This document shows positions 1-12,235 of a stretch of DNA of 64,000 nucleotides, piece by piece. The notes under the pieces were generated by a model. That model saw only the letters and a list, made by a program, of their open reading frames with translations, had not been told where the DNA came from and ran no database searches. Every line of letters begins with the position of its first letter. Within the stretch, counting starts at the first letter, position 1. The translations under genes were made by a program, and so were the position numbers. Source of the DNA: Ciona savignyi (lineage: Eukaryota > Chordata > Ascidiacea > Phlebobranchia > Cionidae); the NCBI GenBank assembly GCA_000149265.1, contig CH001780.1, positions 91,778 to 155,777 on the forward strand, written 5' to 3'.

Positions 1-1170
1 AATGACCTTACCAGTACACGGTACATCATGTTTAGCCTTATAACATTTTGTATCTTAAATTGCTAACAAAAGTAAATTAGGATGCTAAGGGTAACTGATA
101 TTAACTACATCTGGTTGTCTGCACAAACGTACAAATTATTCTCACGTTCGTCTGTGGCAGCAGGTTGCGAAATTTGCAAGCGGATTGTTGTACTCTTTGG
201 TGTTTGTTGATTAACAATAACACGATAATAAATAATCAAATGTTTACTTCACAACTTACGGTAATAAACATTTTATGCACGTGGCCAAAGCTCAAATATT
301 ACAACAACTTTTAAGTTATCATCTTTAGGAGAAAGGATTCTAATTTCCTTGAACTAGCGTGCCAGAAATACGAGCTCGCGTGCCAAGTTGGGCACGCGTG
401 CCAGGGGTTGCCAATGCCTGTTCTATAAACTTCAACTATGCTATCGTAAGTAAATAAAAAATTAAAAGGGTGACCTAGAAATGACTTCAGCCTAAACGTG
501 TTTCAGATTTAATCTGGTGCATCTCCGGCAATTATTACCTTTGTTCAAGAACTTTTCCTGGAGACGTTTTATCCACGACCCATTTCCTGGTCCTATACCT
601 AAACTATGTGAAATTTCTAGGTAAAACTAGCTTTCCATTGATTTTATGCTATATGATTTATTGGCAAAAATAGTGTGAATCGGGAATCGGCAATATATGA
701 CCTGTCGGCAAAATTCGGCCTAGCAAGAAAATTATTTGGCCGCAGTATGTTACAAAATACAAATTAATGTAATTACATGACCTACCGAGTTTTTTACAGA
801 TTTATAAATCTGCCCTCCTATCAATGTGCGCATTTGTGTATTCATTAAGATGTGTGTTTCTTTATTTACTTGCTGTCTGTCCAGTCATGCAATGGACTCT
901 TCACTCAGAAGTGCTTCGTGACTTTTTTGTAGACAATAACTTCCGTTTTAGTTGGACTTAATACATGAAAATTTACACATTTGCATTTAACAGTGAACCC
1001 CGGTCACGGCGGACCTTTAATTCGTGACAAAATAGTTCTGCACGTTTTTGGGCGAATCGTCCTGGAAATGATCAGTCCATAATTCCTACATATATAACAA
1101 ATTGTAGGACCAAACAACCAGTCTTTAAATCGTTTAATTAGGAATTAAATGTTTGTACTAAGTAAAAGAA
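1..1170. other. 5' flank of peptide copy 1, no gene seen
   Basis: No convincing coding exon is visible. From about 500 on, the sequence is shared with other peptide-gene flanks. A block at about 844-1010 (around gtctgtccagtcatgcaatgg) recurs at about 2594-2780 and 11601-11750. A TATATAA-like stretch at about 1088-1096 lies some 75 bp before the ATG of copy 1. Confidence 0.5.
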
Positions 1171-1559
1171 ATGTCACCGATACGGGTTTTGCTGTGTCTT
1201 GTCATCTTGGTGGTGTTTATTGAAGTTATTACTGCTGACCAAGAAAATAAGTAAGTCAATTTGCTTTTCGCAATTAATCGTGTTATTGGAATTTCAATAT
1301 TTTAGTAAAGTTGTTTCTGAATGTATAATAATTTTCGACATTATACTAATCGCCAATTAGGAAGGAGCGAGAAGACGTTCGGCAGAACAAGATATGTTGG
1401 ATTTTGTTTCTGCTGATGAGGAGATCACAGATAACCAAGAAAGGAAAAAACTCTCTTATCCCGGCGTACCACGAGGTTTCAAGCCTTCTTAATCGTTTTA
1501 CGACGGACGAATTTCTTATTTCCACTCGTAATTTTCATATCATCTCCAAGCATAAGTAA
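1171..1559 (+). pseudogene. secreted peptide precursor, copy 1 (frameshifted)
   Basis: First copy of a two-exon peptide family. Exon 1 (1171-1250) encodes 27 residues: a signal peptide starting MSPIRVLLCLVILVV, then TADQENK. It ends at a canonical gtaagt donor. Exon 2 follows a ttag acceptor at 1361. Compared with the intact copies, one A is missing near 1372 (gagaagacg instead of gagaaagacg), so the spliced frame leaves the conserved propiece and reads on to a stop at 1557-1559. In the unshifted frame the familiar acidic propiece and a different C-terminus (LSYPGVPRGFKPS) are still legible, ending at 1490-1492. The basic site here is ERKK rather than RVKR. Either a pseudogene or a single-base sequence error. 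Confidence 0.7.
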
Positions 1560-1564
1560 TGTTT

Positions 1565-3250
1565 TAGGATTTCAGCATGTATATCCGCATTGATGTTAAT
1601 GTTAACTCGCAATAACAACCATGTAAATAAACAAACATGGTGGAAGCCACCGTTACAATAATAATTGCCTTAGCACTAGGTGTCCAGTGTCCACACCATT
1701 CGTATAAATTGTTAGAGTAGAAACGGGTAATTCCCTTACTGTTGCCTCCTTCGTCGTTGATGCAATTTTAAAATTGGTTCTGCATACCGGAAATCCGTTA
1801 GGGTAGCAGATTTAAATTTTAACGTCAACACAGCGTAAGCATGTGAAGAGTTAGCCCGATTGACATCAATCCAAGTATAAACCAGTAGCCTATGGGTTCG
1901 AAACTTAACCTGGTAAAAAAAATATAAGTCATGTTTTGTTCCAACAAACATTTGGTTTAACTGTCCGCCATGGCACTAAAGGGCTGACCGTTTAATATCC
2001 CGAAATAAAATGGAGAATGTCGACAAGAAACTCAAATTTCGGAAGAAGGCTCGATTACTTCTTTTTACACGATTTTCGAAAGCAAAATAACAACGAGCAC
2101 AATGACAGCCAGGAGATGAAATCAAATGTTTCTCTATAACTGACCTACGATCATACAAAACTGGCCATTTTGCACCGATTGGTATGTTAATCAAAACAAA
2201 CAAAACTATCTATTTTGTTATAAAGTGCATAAAGGTAAGTTAGTCTGGTCGCAATACGATTCGGTAGTAAATACAGGTACCGGCAATTATTGAGTTTGTA
2301 CAAAATCTTTTTCTGGAGACGTTTTATCCACCACCTATCTCCTCTATCTAATCTATGTTAAATTTCTAGGTGACACCACTAGCTATCCATTGATTTTATG
2401 TTGTAGGATTTATTGGTAAATAGAGTGAGTTAGGAATCGGCAATCTACGTCATGTGGGCCAAATTCGGCCTAGCAAGAAAATTATCTGGCCGCAGTATGT
2501 TACAAATCAATGTAATTACATAACATGATACCAAGTTCTACGGTTTTGTTAAATCTCCCCTCCTATATCAATATGTGATTTTGTGTATTAATTAAGATGT
2601 ACGTTTCTTCATTTACTTTCTGTCTGTCCAGTCATGCAGTGGACGCTTCACTCAGACGTGCTTCGTGATTTTTTTGTGGACAATAACTTCCGTTTTAACT
2701 GGACTAAATACATGAAAATTTAGACATGTGCATTTAACATTGAAACGCGGTCTCGGCGGACCTTTAATTCGTGACATAATAGATCAGCACGTTTTTAGAA
2801 GATATAAGCTCAAATGCCAACACAACGTAAGCAGCGATTCATATGCATAAAAAGATAATACCGAAGTCAACATGGTTCTGAAATCTATCCCGGTAAAAAA
2901 CTATTAACCATGTTTTAATCAAACAAACGTTTGGCTTGCTGTCCGACATGACACTAAAATTAGTCAGAAAACTGTCGAGGATTAAACCGCAGTCCAAAAC
3001 GAACATTCGACGACTTGTGTTATCAAAATGTATTTGTATTTACATGTGGTGGGTGAAAAAGTGAAACACATACATAAGTTCTATAAACTACTACTTTGTT
3101 ATTGTAAGTTAACAAAAGAGTTTAAAGGGCGACCTAGAAATAAACCTATCCGAAACTTGTTATAGATTTTATCCGAAACAAAAATTTTGATGAAAAATTA
3201 AAATGTTTAAAAAAATCAACATAACTTAATCCCCCTTTAAAAATAATTTT
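1565..3250. repeat. duplicated flanking unit of the peptide family
   Basis: The sequence after copy 1 recurs after copies 2, 3, 4 and 5, for example the block around gccaccgttacaataataattgc (about 1645; 12530; 25645; 29570). About 2283-2780 repeats the 5' flank but has no exon behind it, so it is an orphan promoter-like fragment. Short ORFs on either strand here are broken differently in each copy and are not supported as genes. Confidence 0.65.
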
Positions 3251-3256
3251 CGTAGT

Positions 3257-3457
3257 CCCAGCGGATTAATGGGAATCCAGCAGATTAATGGGTTCTACTT
3301 AATTGAAGGAACGTGTGAATCATACACAACACACTGCAATAGCTCCGGTAATCCGACGGTGGGCGCGAGGTGATCTGATGATTGCCCGTGTGTTAACACC
3401 CTTGGTTTTCTCATTCACAGGGATAAACATGAATATCCTATCCCATAAATTTTGTCA
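3257..3457 (+). repeat. tRNA-like SINE, 5'-truncated
   Basis: Starts at the conserved body (cccagcggattaatggg) and ends with gataaacatgaatatcctatcc, the tail shared by all copies of the family. The tRNA-like head is missing. Confidence 0.7.
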
Positions 3458-3625
3458 GCCATTTTAGACAATCTTCACTCACATATTTGTCTTCGAGTTC
3501 GATTGTTGAAACTCTTAGACAAGAAGCTCTCCAGCGCATTATCAGCTCCAAGAAGAGGAGTGAGTCTGTCAGTGATGATGAGGTCGAGGAGCTCGTCGAA
3601 TGGATTATCTTGACGACAAGCAACT
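3458..3625 (-). pseudogene. fragment of an EGF-gene exon
   Basis: Minus-strand fragment homologous to the exons at 32278-32537 and 15237-15496 (the [10 protein letters not shown] / LSEIFN region). It has an internal deletion and changed bases, and is joined to unrelated repeat sequence at about 3610. No flanking exons of that gene are present, so it is a dispersed fragment. Confidence 0.6.
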
Positions 3626-4436
3626 CGATTTTTCACAACAGGCCACTATCCTGTCTTTCAATGTGTAGTAGCCTTTTTCTGCAGGTCAAGTTACTGAGAC
3701 AACCCCGACTCTATTATATTTTTCGATGGAGCATGGAAGGCTGACTTTATTATAACGCCTTGTCTTGTATGTGAATGAAACGTTTCTACTATTTTGTAAC
3801 ACTGGGTTCAAACGACAGCTACAAAGTTTTTAACCCAAGGACCAACCAACTAAACCAGTGAACGACTGGTTGTGATGCTAAACATGCGACGAGACAACAA
3901 TTTGGTCATTAACTGCAACTCCATTACATTCATACACTACAAAAGCTCTGGTTACCCACCCGACGGTTTCATGAGGCAATCCGGCCATTGTACGTGTTAT
4001 AGATGGCGTATAACAATTAAGACCTCTATGCGCGAGCGGATGTGACGAGTGGTACCCTCCATAGTCAGTGTTTTTAAACTAGTGTTTTGCTGAGTAACAA
4101 TGGTGGTGATTCCCCAATGTTTGTTTGGTTGAAAGCAGCATGTGCTAGGCTGCGCGCAAGTGTTCCCGTTTAGCTGTAAAGTTTTGTAATCGTGGAGCAG
4201 TGCTTTGTAAAATAAAGGTGTTGATTGTGCATCTGCTAGCTGTTTTGTTGGAAAAAAGTTGCCGATGTACGAAGGGGCCATGGGCTCAAAATTTTTAAAC
4301 AAAATTTTGTAGGGTTTTGAGCTAAGGTTGCAGATCCAAGCTTCAATTTTAAATTGTGAAAAAATCTAAGACTTCCTATGTCAGGATTTTGAGTGACAGT
4401 CGTTTTTGTGAGGTCAGTTTGCATTGGAAAGATAGG

Positions 4437-4661
4437 GGGAAAACTAAAAGAAGGCAAAGAGGGAAGGCGGGAAGGAGGGAAACTGCCCATTAAAATAAAG
4501 ATTAGCGCTTAAGAGTTAGTTTTAAACATAGGGTTAGAGTTATGGGTTAGTTCTGGGTCTGATATTAGTGTTTAAAGCAGGGTTAAAATTAATTGTCATA
4601 GTTTTAGTGAGCAGTTTCCCTCCTTCCCTCCTTCCTGCTTTCCCTCCTTTTAGTGTTGTCC
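4437..4661. mobile_element. small MITE-like inverted-end element
   Basis: About 225 bp with inverted ends (gggaaaactaaaag on the left, cttttagtgttgtcc on the right) and inner purine-rich/pyrimidine-rich arms (ggagggaaactg versus cagtttccctcc). The centre (ttaaacatagggttagagtt) also occurs at 50684-51072. No coding capacity. Confidence 0.55.
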
Positions 4662-5098
4662 GAGAGATAGGGAGAATAATTAGTTGAACGCCTCCTATAA
4701 CACCCACATTTACAGACCAATATTGCTGTTTTAGCGTGTGTAATTTGTGACATGTTTTCACTTCTGTCGTGTTCTCATGTTTCCTTGTTTAACCCTTTTA
4801 ACCTATGGCTGTGGTAAAATATCCAACTAGAAAACAATCTTGATATAAGTAGATTTGTGATGAACCGAAGTGTTAACCCACTCGTAAAATCACGTTTCAA
4901 AAACAAATTATTAAATGGATGTGATGTAAATTTTTATCCGTCTGCATTGAAATCATAAATATTAATAAAATGATGTAAAGTCTAGACTTTATTTTTATTC
5001 ACTCAAATGTCAAAAAAGTAATGTTAGTAACAATACAAGTTAGTTAAGCTACCATAAGATTTGCTTTCACTCCAATAAGTGGTCGAAATTTGCTATGA

Positions 5099-7354
5099 TC
5101 AGATGCGTGATCGAAATTTCATTTCCATTGATCTGTATCCTGTGTAGTAGGCTGTTGCTTGGTTTTTCCATGTCATGGTTCGAGGACTGTGTTCGCAGGG
5201 TGAGTAAGCCCCGTTTGGATTGGAATGGTGACAGCCTCTATACCACCATGCCCCGTGCCACTGTATTGCACAGTTATAGATCCCAGCATGTGAGTCATGG
5301 TCACGATCGTAGGTCGAGAATGCTTCGCCGTTCTGATAGGCCATGGAATCCCCTGGAAATAAAATGAAATTGTTTTTATTTTACGAGCGTCATCTGTTAA
5401 AAATACAACTATTTTTTTGTGGCCCTAAATGATATTTTTAATTGAATGTGTGTGTTTGTGCGTGTATATCAAAGTCTCAGCTCGATAACTCGGTGGTTAT
5501 ATAGGATAGGATAGATTAGGATATTCGTGTTTATCCCCGTGAATGGGAAAACCAAGGGGGTTGACGCACGGGCAATCGTCAGATCACCCCGCGCCTACCG
5601 TCGGGTTACCGAAGCTATTGCAGTGTGTTGTATATGATAGACATGTTCCTTCAATTTGGTAGAACCCATTAATCCACTGTGTTCAGGAAATGTTCGTAAA
5701 GTGCCTTGCCCAAGGACTTTACCGACTAGCTAGCGACCCGTTTTGCAACTACAACCCTTCGATTGTAAGGCGACGCACTTAACTGCCAGACTAACCGGCC
5801 GAACATGTGATATATTATATTCCGATTTTGGAACCCGTGTTTATAAATACCTGTTGCATTTCCAGTGTAATTTCCGACGGAAAGTCGGTAGTTGGTTGTC
5901 GGACCAGCTACATTGAAAACCCTGTAGAACAATTAGGTTGTAAATTTATTCACCAATATATTCAATTTAAAAACCGTACCCGTATTTGGCATAAGTGACT
6001 ATGTTACTGCAATCTTTCAGTTCAATTCGAAGCTCGTGGTTTTCCTCTCCAGTAAATGAGTTGATATTGCTCAAACCTGAAAACCAAGAAGCATCTTGAT
6101 TTTTTAGTAGTTTAAGTTTCCAACCCGTGATAAGCTTATCAAAAAGGTCCGTTTTATTTATACAGAATGTTGCACATGACCAGGGTGATCAATCATATAC
6201 TTATATTATGCTCGTTTAAGTAGCAGCTGTCTTTTCTGATTTATAATCACACTCACTATCCGATCAGATTATAGTGCTAAATATCGATAGATATACTAAA
6301 CATACCGACAGCTTGAATATTTGATATTCCGTTATAAACAAACCTGTTTTGACACCACGAGGATAAATATAAGATAAACATTAATATCCTTAATATACAA
6401 AAAATAAAATAAAAATCTTACCCATCCAGAACTCTCTGTTTCTGTTCCCAAACCCTTGCACGTATTTGTCCCAACCAAGATAAAACTCTTGTTCACCGTT
6501 AAATCGGCGCTGAAAAACCTGAAAAAAAAACAAATAAACCTAAAGTAATTTTCCCAATCACAACTCCACGATACGATAACATTATTGGTGCGTTGTTGTC
6601 AATAAAGCCATGAACAAGCGTTGCTCACGTATATGAGAATAAAGTTGATCGTTTAAACTTTTTTTAAATGAATAGTAAGTCATTCTGGGAACCATCTGTT
6701 CACAACTGCCTATTATTTAAAATAATACTTCATCTATAAAGTACAAATACAACATCAAATATGGTCTTTAATGATTAATTTTTTGCAAACACTGAAATAT
6801 TTGAAATTAGAACAGCTGATAAAAATATAATAATTTTTTTTATTGATCCAAGTTTTGAATTTATGGTGGGCTGCGGTCACTAGGGCCGTTTTTTTTTATA
6901 AGAGTCGATATATGTATCGGTCGCGTTAACCATTCGGCCACACGATCGTACAAAAAAAAATAAAAATATAATTAAAAAAAAGATATTGCTACATACCGTC
7001 CATCCACCACCATCTGTTTTCATGTCACAATAAACCTGAATGATTTGCGAGCCATTGCCGATTTTCAGATTGTAGATTCCACTTTCACTATTACCCAACT
7101 CTTGAGCTTGCTTGCAACTTGCTGGTAGCAATTTTTTCACAACTGAAACACGACGTGATTTATTAGGCTTTAAGGAATAAATTATAAGTCAGGTCAAATT
7201 AACCCCGAGTTAATAGGTATAATACCATACACTTACGAGAATTCAGATTTGAAACTTCCTCTTGCAAGAATATGATGTCGTTGTCTAGCACTTTTCCTGC
7301 GTTGCAGGATACCACAAAAACCATGAAACCCACATAAATCTTTAAACTATTCAT
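5099..7354 (-). CDS. secreted fibrinogen-related domain protein
   Basis: Six coding exons on the minus strand: 7354-7237, 7142-6997, 6518-6422, 6076-5980, 5921-5851 and 5352-5099. All junctions are GT-AG with matching phases and give 260 residues. Residues 1-19 are a signal peptide (MNSLKIYVGFMVFVVSCNA). A short spacer, possibly coiled, is followed by a full fibrinogen C-terminal domain. Diagnostic pieces are YCDMKTDGGGWT, EFYLGWDKYVQGFG, REFWMG, then GDSMAYQNGEAFSTYDRDHD with the DxDxD calcium loop, NCA, GAWWYRGCHHSNPNG and the terminal YRSMEMKF. Such domains bind carbohydrates or acetyl groups in ficolins and FREPs, or act as ligands in tenascin and angiopoietin. With only a signal peptide and this domain it is most likely a secreted lectin-like recognition protein. 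The exact subfamily cannot be told by eye. Confidence 0.92.
5501..5804 (-). repeat. tRNA-like SINE, near full length
   Basis: Minus-strand copy in an intron of the fibrinogen-domain gene. It starts with ggataggata repeats (tail) and ends at the head (ctaaccggccgaac). All blocks of the family are present. Confidence 0.75.
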
Positions 7355-7510
7355 AATTATGGAACATACCATTTATCTGAAATATCAAAAAGGTAATTTC
7401 CTAAATAACTGAATTTAACTTACAGATCGTTCGTCATCAGCCATCTTATGCAGTGATTATTCAGTACGTACAAAAACCTGTAACGGGGACTAGAGAAGTT
7501 ATACTTTATA
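7347..7510 (-). promoter_or_regulatory. promoter, 5'UTR exon and uORF of the fibrinogen-domain gene
   Basis: On the minus strand a TATAAAG box (7504-7510) lies about 60 bp before an ATG at 7444. That ATG opens MADDERS, then a canonical gtaagt donor (intron 7377-7423, acceptor tttcag). After splicing the frame continues INGMFHNYE and stops at 7347-7349, overlapping the main start codon (7352-7354) in another frame. The gene therefore seems to have a leader exon with a 16-codon upstream ORF. Confidence 0.5.
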
Positions 7511-7519
7511 TGCATTACC

Positions 7520-9840
7520 ATTAATGTAGCCGTTAAATGGAAAAATATACAACGTTTAGGATATTAAAGCATATACGTGAGAATATATTCGGAAAAAACA
7601 TAAAACAAATCAATACTTTAACTAAAAATAATAAGTGCCCAGTTACATTTGGGCAAAGTCGCAATCTTAATAACTGCTGTAAGAACACATTTTAATCTTG
7701 GATATGATATCCAAGCATATGTTGATTTCACCAGTTTCCGTCCATCGTATTTATACGCAGATCTAAAGTCACAAACAAAGTATTTATATTTTTTCTTCTA
7801 ATAGGTATATTTGCGTATGACGAATTTCTCAAAATAACTATTCACATATCGCTTCAGGCTAAAATCCTGACTACTTTCTACTTAACGTTATATATATGGT
7901 TATTTTATATTAAATTTATTTGCATAAAATTTACATAAAGCTGAATACTTTTTTCTTTAGCTTCCGATAGGTATATATGCGTATATTAATTTGAATTTCT
8001 CAAAATAAGTATACGCTTTTTCTGATTACGGCTATAAATCCGGCCTGCTTTATCCAAAAATCTATAATACGGTGTTTTTATAAAATTTATTTGCATACAA
8101 TTTACATAAATTATAACTAGAAATTTTTGTCACCGAATTTTTTAGTGTATTGTTGTTCTGTCATATCAGAATTTCTGCCCGAATTCAGAATGTCGAAGAC
8201 TGGACCATTGCCAGTATTTTTGGCCTGTTATCCAAGTTGTAGTGGCCTTTATTGCATGCCACAGAGACTATACCCCCGACTTTATTATATTGTTCAATGG
8301 AGCATAGAAGGAGGCTAATGGTTTAACGTTTATTATAATGGATGGAAAACGCAGGTACGTTAAGGGCTTCACACACATACAGCGTTTCGCGTCAAAACCT
8401 CGCGTCTGCCCTAAAACTCCTTGCGTCGGGTCATGCACACACTCGCGCCAGACAAACGCAAGTCGAGAGAAGTGGCTCAATAGCGTCAAACGTCAGAGTT
8501 AAAAATGTTTCAATAGCGTCAGACGAGGGGAGTAAGATTACCCAGCGGCCGATGTCTGGTTACCGGAGAAATTTCAATGTGCTATGTCTTGTATTATGCA
8601 GGGAACGTTTCTACTATTTTATAACATTCAAACGATATATTCTTCGACCGAGGACCCACTAACTAAACCAGTCAACAACTGGTTGAGTTGACGCAAAACA
8701 TATAATTCTGTTATTATTGCTATTGACATAATATGTGGTTTTCTATGATCCCGGGGAAATAACCTGAAGAGATCACTGCAATTGAAGATTTATTATGTTT
8801 CTTTATTGCTTAATATTAGGCTACCAACAAGGTTATTTAAGTAACTCGCTACTATGCGAAAACAGTTGAACGGCTTATACTTATCAAGCAAAAATATGAA
8901 AATAACGTCCCTGTAATGTAATTTATTGTGCAAAAATGTGTTGCTCCATCGGGATTTTTAACAATTGCATTAAGCCAGAAGCAACCTTTGACACATACAT
9001 TCCCACGATAAACACATTCCTTCCACTAAAATCCACGATAAACACATTCCACTAAAATGATTTGTATTGCTCAATTAAAAAGCTTTTATTATGAAAACAT
9101 ATAAATTATGTAGAAGAAAGGCCTAAAATCGTATTGGAGAGCATTTCAAAGCCACGCGCGCAGCAACGTCAAACGGCGCAGTTACACAAGTCATAGTGTT
9201 TACCCTTCACTATCAAACGTTGCAGGTGGCTTACAAAACCAAACTCGGTATCTTTGTTTTAAAGAAACATTTGTTTTTTTCTGCAAGTATAAACTGATAG
9301 TCACCAAGATAATAAACAAAAATTTATTTAGTTTAAAAAATGTAAAATTGTTAAATTGTTGCACAGTCAATTGAGATGGCGTATAACCAATTTATAGACC
9401 TCTATGCCCGTTCTTATCTGACGAGTGGTACTCTCTTAGTCATGGTATTTGATAGTTTTGCTGAGTAACAATGGTGGTGATTCCTGATTGCCCTTTTGCG
9501 GTGAAATCAGCTTGTGGTAAACTTGGTGGCGTTGTTTTTATTTAGCCGTAAATTTTTAAAGTAGAGCTTATCTCGGAAAAATAAAGGTGTTAATTGTGCA
9601 TTTTCTCGCTGTGTTAAAACGTTATCAATGTACGGCGGACATCCTGCTTAAAATTGTTAAGCACAAAAGTGTGAAAGGTTTTGCGTTTAGTTCGCGGATC
9701 TAAACTTCAATTTTAAATAATTAAAAATCTAAGACTTTCTGTTGCAGGATTTTGTGTGACAGCTTTTTTGTGATATTACTATGCATTAAAGAAATAGTAA
9801 GATCAATTGGTTGAACGCCTTCTTGAACAACCCCTTTTAA
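7520..9840. other. no gene seen; duplicated repeat fragments
   Basis: AT-rich. About 8220-8700 resembles 3640-3880 (cgactttattatattgttcaatgg, ggaacgtttctactatttt). About 9370-9760 resembles 4000-4380 (gctgagtaacaatggtggtgattcc). The short ORFs here are not supported by family similarity or splice structure. Confidence 0.5.
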
Positions 9841-11519
9841 CTCTTTCCCTCCCAACTCGCCATATATCGCGAGTTGGTGGTAAAACATGGCATCCCGACT
9901 GTACATAAATGGGTGCAAATCTAAAAAACGATTTCTCCGCAATGCGTAATGGTAGAGACCTCAGCTATGGCTCATTCGATCAAGGAAACCCTATATTTTA
10001 TTCTCTGTGATTATCGTGAAGAAATATTAAAAATGCGAGGAGTGATAGCCTTTCTTTTTCAAGGCTTCGCCTCTTATTTCTATCGATTTTACACGAATTT
10101 ACACGTGACTAACTCAGCCAATAGGAGTCGTGTTAACTTGCAGAGAAGCTCTTTTTGTCAAGCAAGTCTTTCTTTACATTCTCTGTGAATTTCGTGCCGT
10201 TGAGATAAAAAGGAGAGCGTTGGTGACGTTTTCGCAGCAGGCGGTTATGCTTCGTGTTCACCAAAGCATGAATCCAGCTGGGCCTGCTGAGCGCACGATA
10301 AAGAAAAAGGCGGCGAGACTAGCTAGTTCGGTGTGCCCTGCTTTGAAGAATATTGGATATAGTATTTGCGTTTGTTTGGTTTTGTAAATGCCCTTTTTAC
10401 ACTTCCTTCACTGTTCTTTTTTATACTTTTTACTATTTTAGTTCTACAAAACTAAAAACTTCAATGCGTTTTGGTTCAAGTTTTCATAATACACTCAGAA
10501 AAAAGGGAAATTTCAATTACAAATAGTAAAAAAACTACTGAAGATAGAAATACAGTTCGAATTTTCCTGAGTACAAAAACTATTAGACCAACTACATTCC
10601 AATTTTCATCTCATTTGGGCATTCCAATAATAAGTGAGTATTTCGTTTGTCAGTGCACCTCAAATTTTTCAAAGTCGAGCAGAATTTTCTTTGCATAAAA
10701 AGTGGTGTTCACTAAAGTTTACATAATATATTCTTTATTAGAGGTAGATTTTAGATGTGCAGCTTGTTTAAAAGAGGGATAAATTATCTTTCCAACCATA
10801 CTAAATATTAAATCATAGCATAAACTTTAGAAAAACTGTGCTAATTTGAAAATGACTAAAAATTGTAAAAAACACTGCGGGACAGCATGTTTGACGCATT
10901 GAAGTTTTTAGTTTTGTAGAACTAAAATAGTAAAAAGTATAAAAAAGAACAGTGAAGGAAGTGTAAAAAGGGCATACAAAACCAAACAAACGCAAATACT
11001 ATATCCAATATTCTTCAAAGCAGGGCACACCGAACTAGCTAGTCTCGCCGCCTTTTTCTTTATCGTGCGCTCAGCAGGCCCAGCTGGATTCATGCTTTGG
11101 TGAACACGAAGCATAACCGCCTGCTGCGAAAACGTCACCAACGCTCTCCTTTTTATCTCAACGGCACGAAATTTACAGAGAATGTAAAGAAAGACTTGCT
11201 TGACAAAAAGAGCTTCTCTGCAAGTTAACACGACTCCTATTGGCTGAGTTAGTCACGTGTAAATTCGTGTAAAATCGATAGAAATAAGAGGCGAAGCCTT
11301 GAAAAAGTAAGGCTATCACTCCTCGCATTTTTAATATTTCTTCACGATAATCACAGAGAATAAAATATAGGGTTTCCTTGATCGAATGAGCCATAGCTGA
11401 GGTCTCTACCATTACGCATTGCGGAGAAATCGTTTTTAGATTTGTATCCATTTATGGACAGACGGGATACCATGTTTTCCCACCAACTCGCCATATATGG
11501 CGAGTTGGGAGGGAAAGAG
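9841..11519. mobile_element. foldback transposon with ~626-bp inverted arms and TTAA TSD
   Basis: The arms at 9841-10468 and 10895-11519 are near-identical reverse complements around a 426-bp unique loop. The ends read CTCTTTCCCTCCCAACTCGCC, and both sides are flanked by TTAA (9837-9840 and 11520-11523). Each end also holds a small palindrome (ccaactcgccatatatggcgagttgg type). TTAA duplication fits piggyBac-like or Kolobok-like families. No transposase ORF is visible, so it is non-autonomous. The high arm identity implies a young insertion or gene conversion between arms. Confidence 0.85.
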
Positions 11520-11772
11520 TTAATTCTAAATTCTTTTCAAGCTTTCACCATCTTTATGTTATGCGATATTCACCAGAAAAATGCAGGTCCAATTAATCAT
11601 TAAGATGTCGGTGTCTTTATTTACTTGCTGTCTGTCCAGTCATGCAACGTGCGCTTTACTCAGAAGTTTCATCCCTTTATTTGTAAGAGGATAATTTCCT
11701 GTTCGACCGAAATAAAGTACATGAAAAATTAAATATGTGCAGTGATCATTAATACTGCAGTCGCTATAATCC

Positions 11773-11773
11773 C

Positions 11774-11806
<33 letters not shown>

Positions 11807-11807
11807 T
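11773..11807. repeat. (TA)n(GT)n microsatellite in the peptide promoter
   Basis: A run of TA followed by GT, about 70-100 bp before the start of peptide copy 2. It sits where copy 1 has a plain TATATAA-like stretch. Confidence 0.8.
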
Positions 11808-11875
11808 TTAGGACCGAATATACAGTCGTAAAAATCGTTTACTTCAGTACTTACTGTTTGTACAACATCAAAGAG

Positions 11876-12235
11876 ATGTCACCGCTACGGGTTTTGCTAT
11901 GTTTTGCCATCTTGATGGCGTTTATTGAAATTTGTGCTGCTGATCAGGAAAATAGGTAAGTCCAGTTGCTTTACGCATTATTCGTGCTATTTAAATTTCA
12001 ATATTTGCGAGAAGCTGTTCACGAAAGTAGACTTATCTTCATTTTTTGATCGCCGATTAGGATGGAGCGAGAAAGACGTTCGGAAGAACAAGAGATGCTG
12101 GATTTCGTTTCTGCTGACGAGGAGATCACAGACAACCAAGGAAGGGTGAAACGCTTTGTTGAAGCGCCACCAGCCCACCACAAGGTTTCAAGTCTTTCTC
12201 GTGGTGGAACTAGTCGTTTGAAAACGCTCTTCTAA
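11876..12235 (+). CDS. secreted peptide precursor, copy 2 (intact)
   Basis: Two exons, 11876-11955 and 12061-12235, with a 105-bp GT-AG intron (donor AG|gtaag, acceptor gattag|g). The 84-residue product starts with a signal peptide (MSPLRVLLCFAILMAF, cleavage near CAA|DQ). A charged propiece follows: RMERERRSEEQEML, then DFVSADEEITDNQG. A furin-type RVKR lies at residues 55-58. The predicted 26-residue C-terminal peptide starts FVEAPPAHHK and ends SRLKTLF; it is basic and has no cysteine. The layout (signal peptide, acidic propiece, dibasic site, cationic tail) resembles secreted antimicrobial or signalling peptide precursors. I recognise no named family. The start is the first ATG and is conserved in all copies. 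Confidence 0.72.

Noticed and set aside
5099-7354. Assignment as an ascidian self-sterility fibrinogen-like ligand (v-Themis)
   Set aside because: No polycystin-like partner gene is seen around it and the family is large; a fibrinogen domain alone does not support it.
9949-11451. Mirror-image ORFs (MVETSAMAHSIKETL...) on both strands
   Set aside because: They are the two arms of the foldback element; no known domain, and the frames are explained by arm identity.
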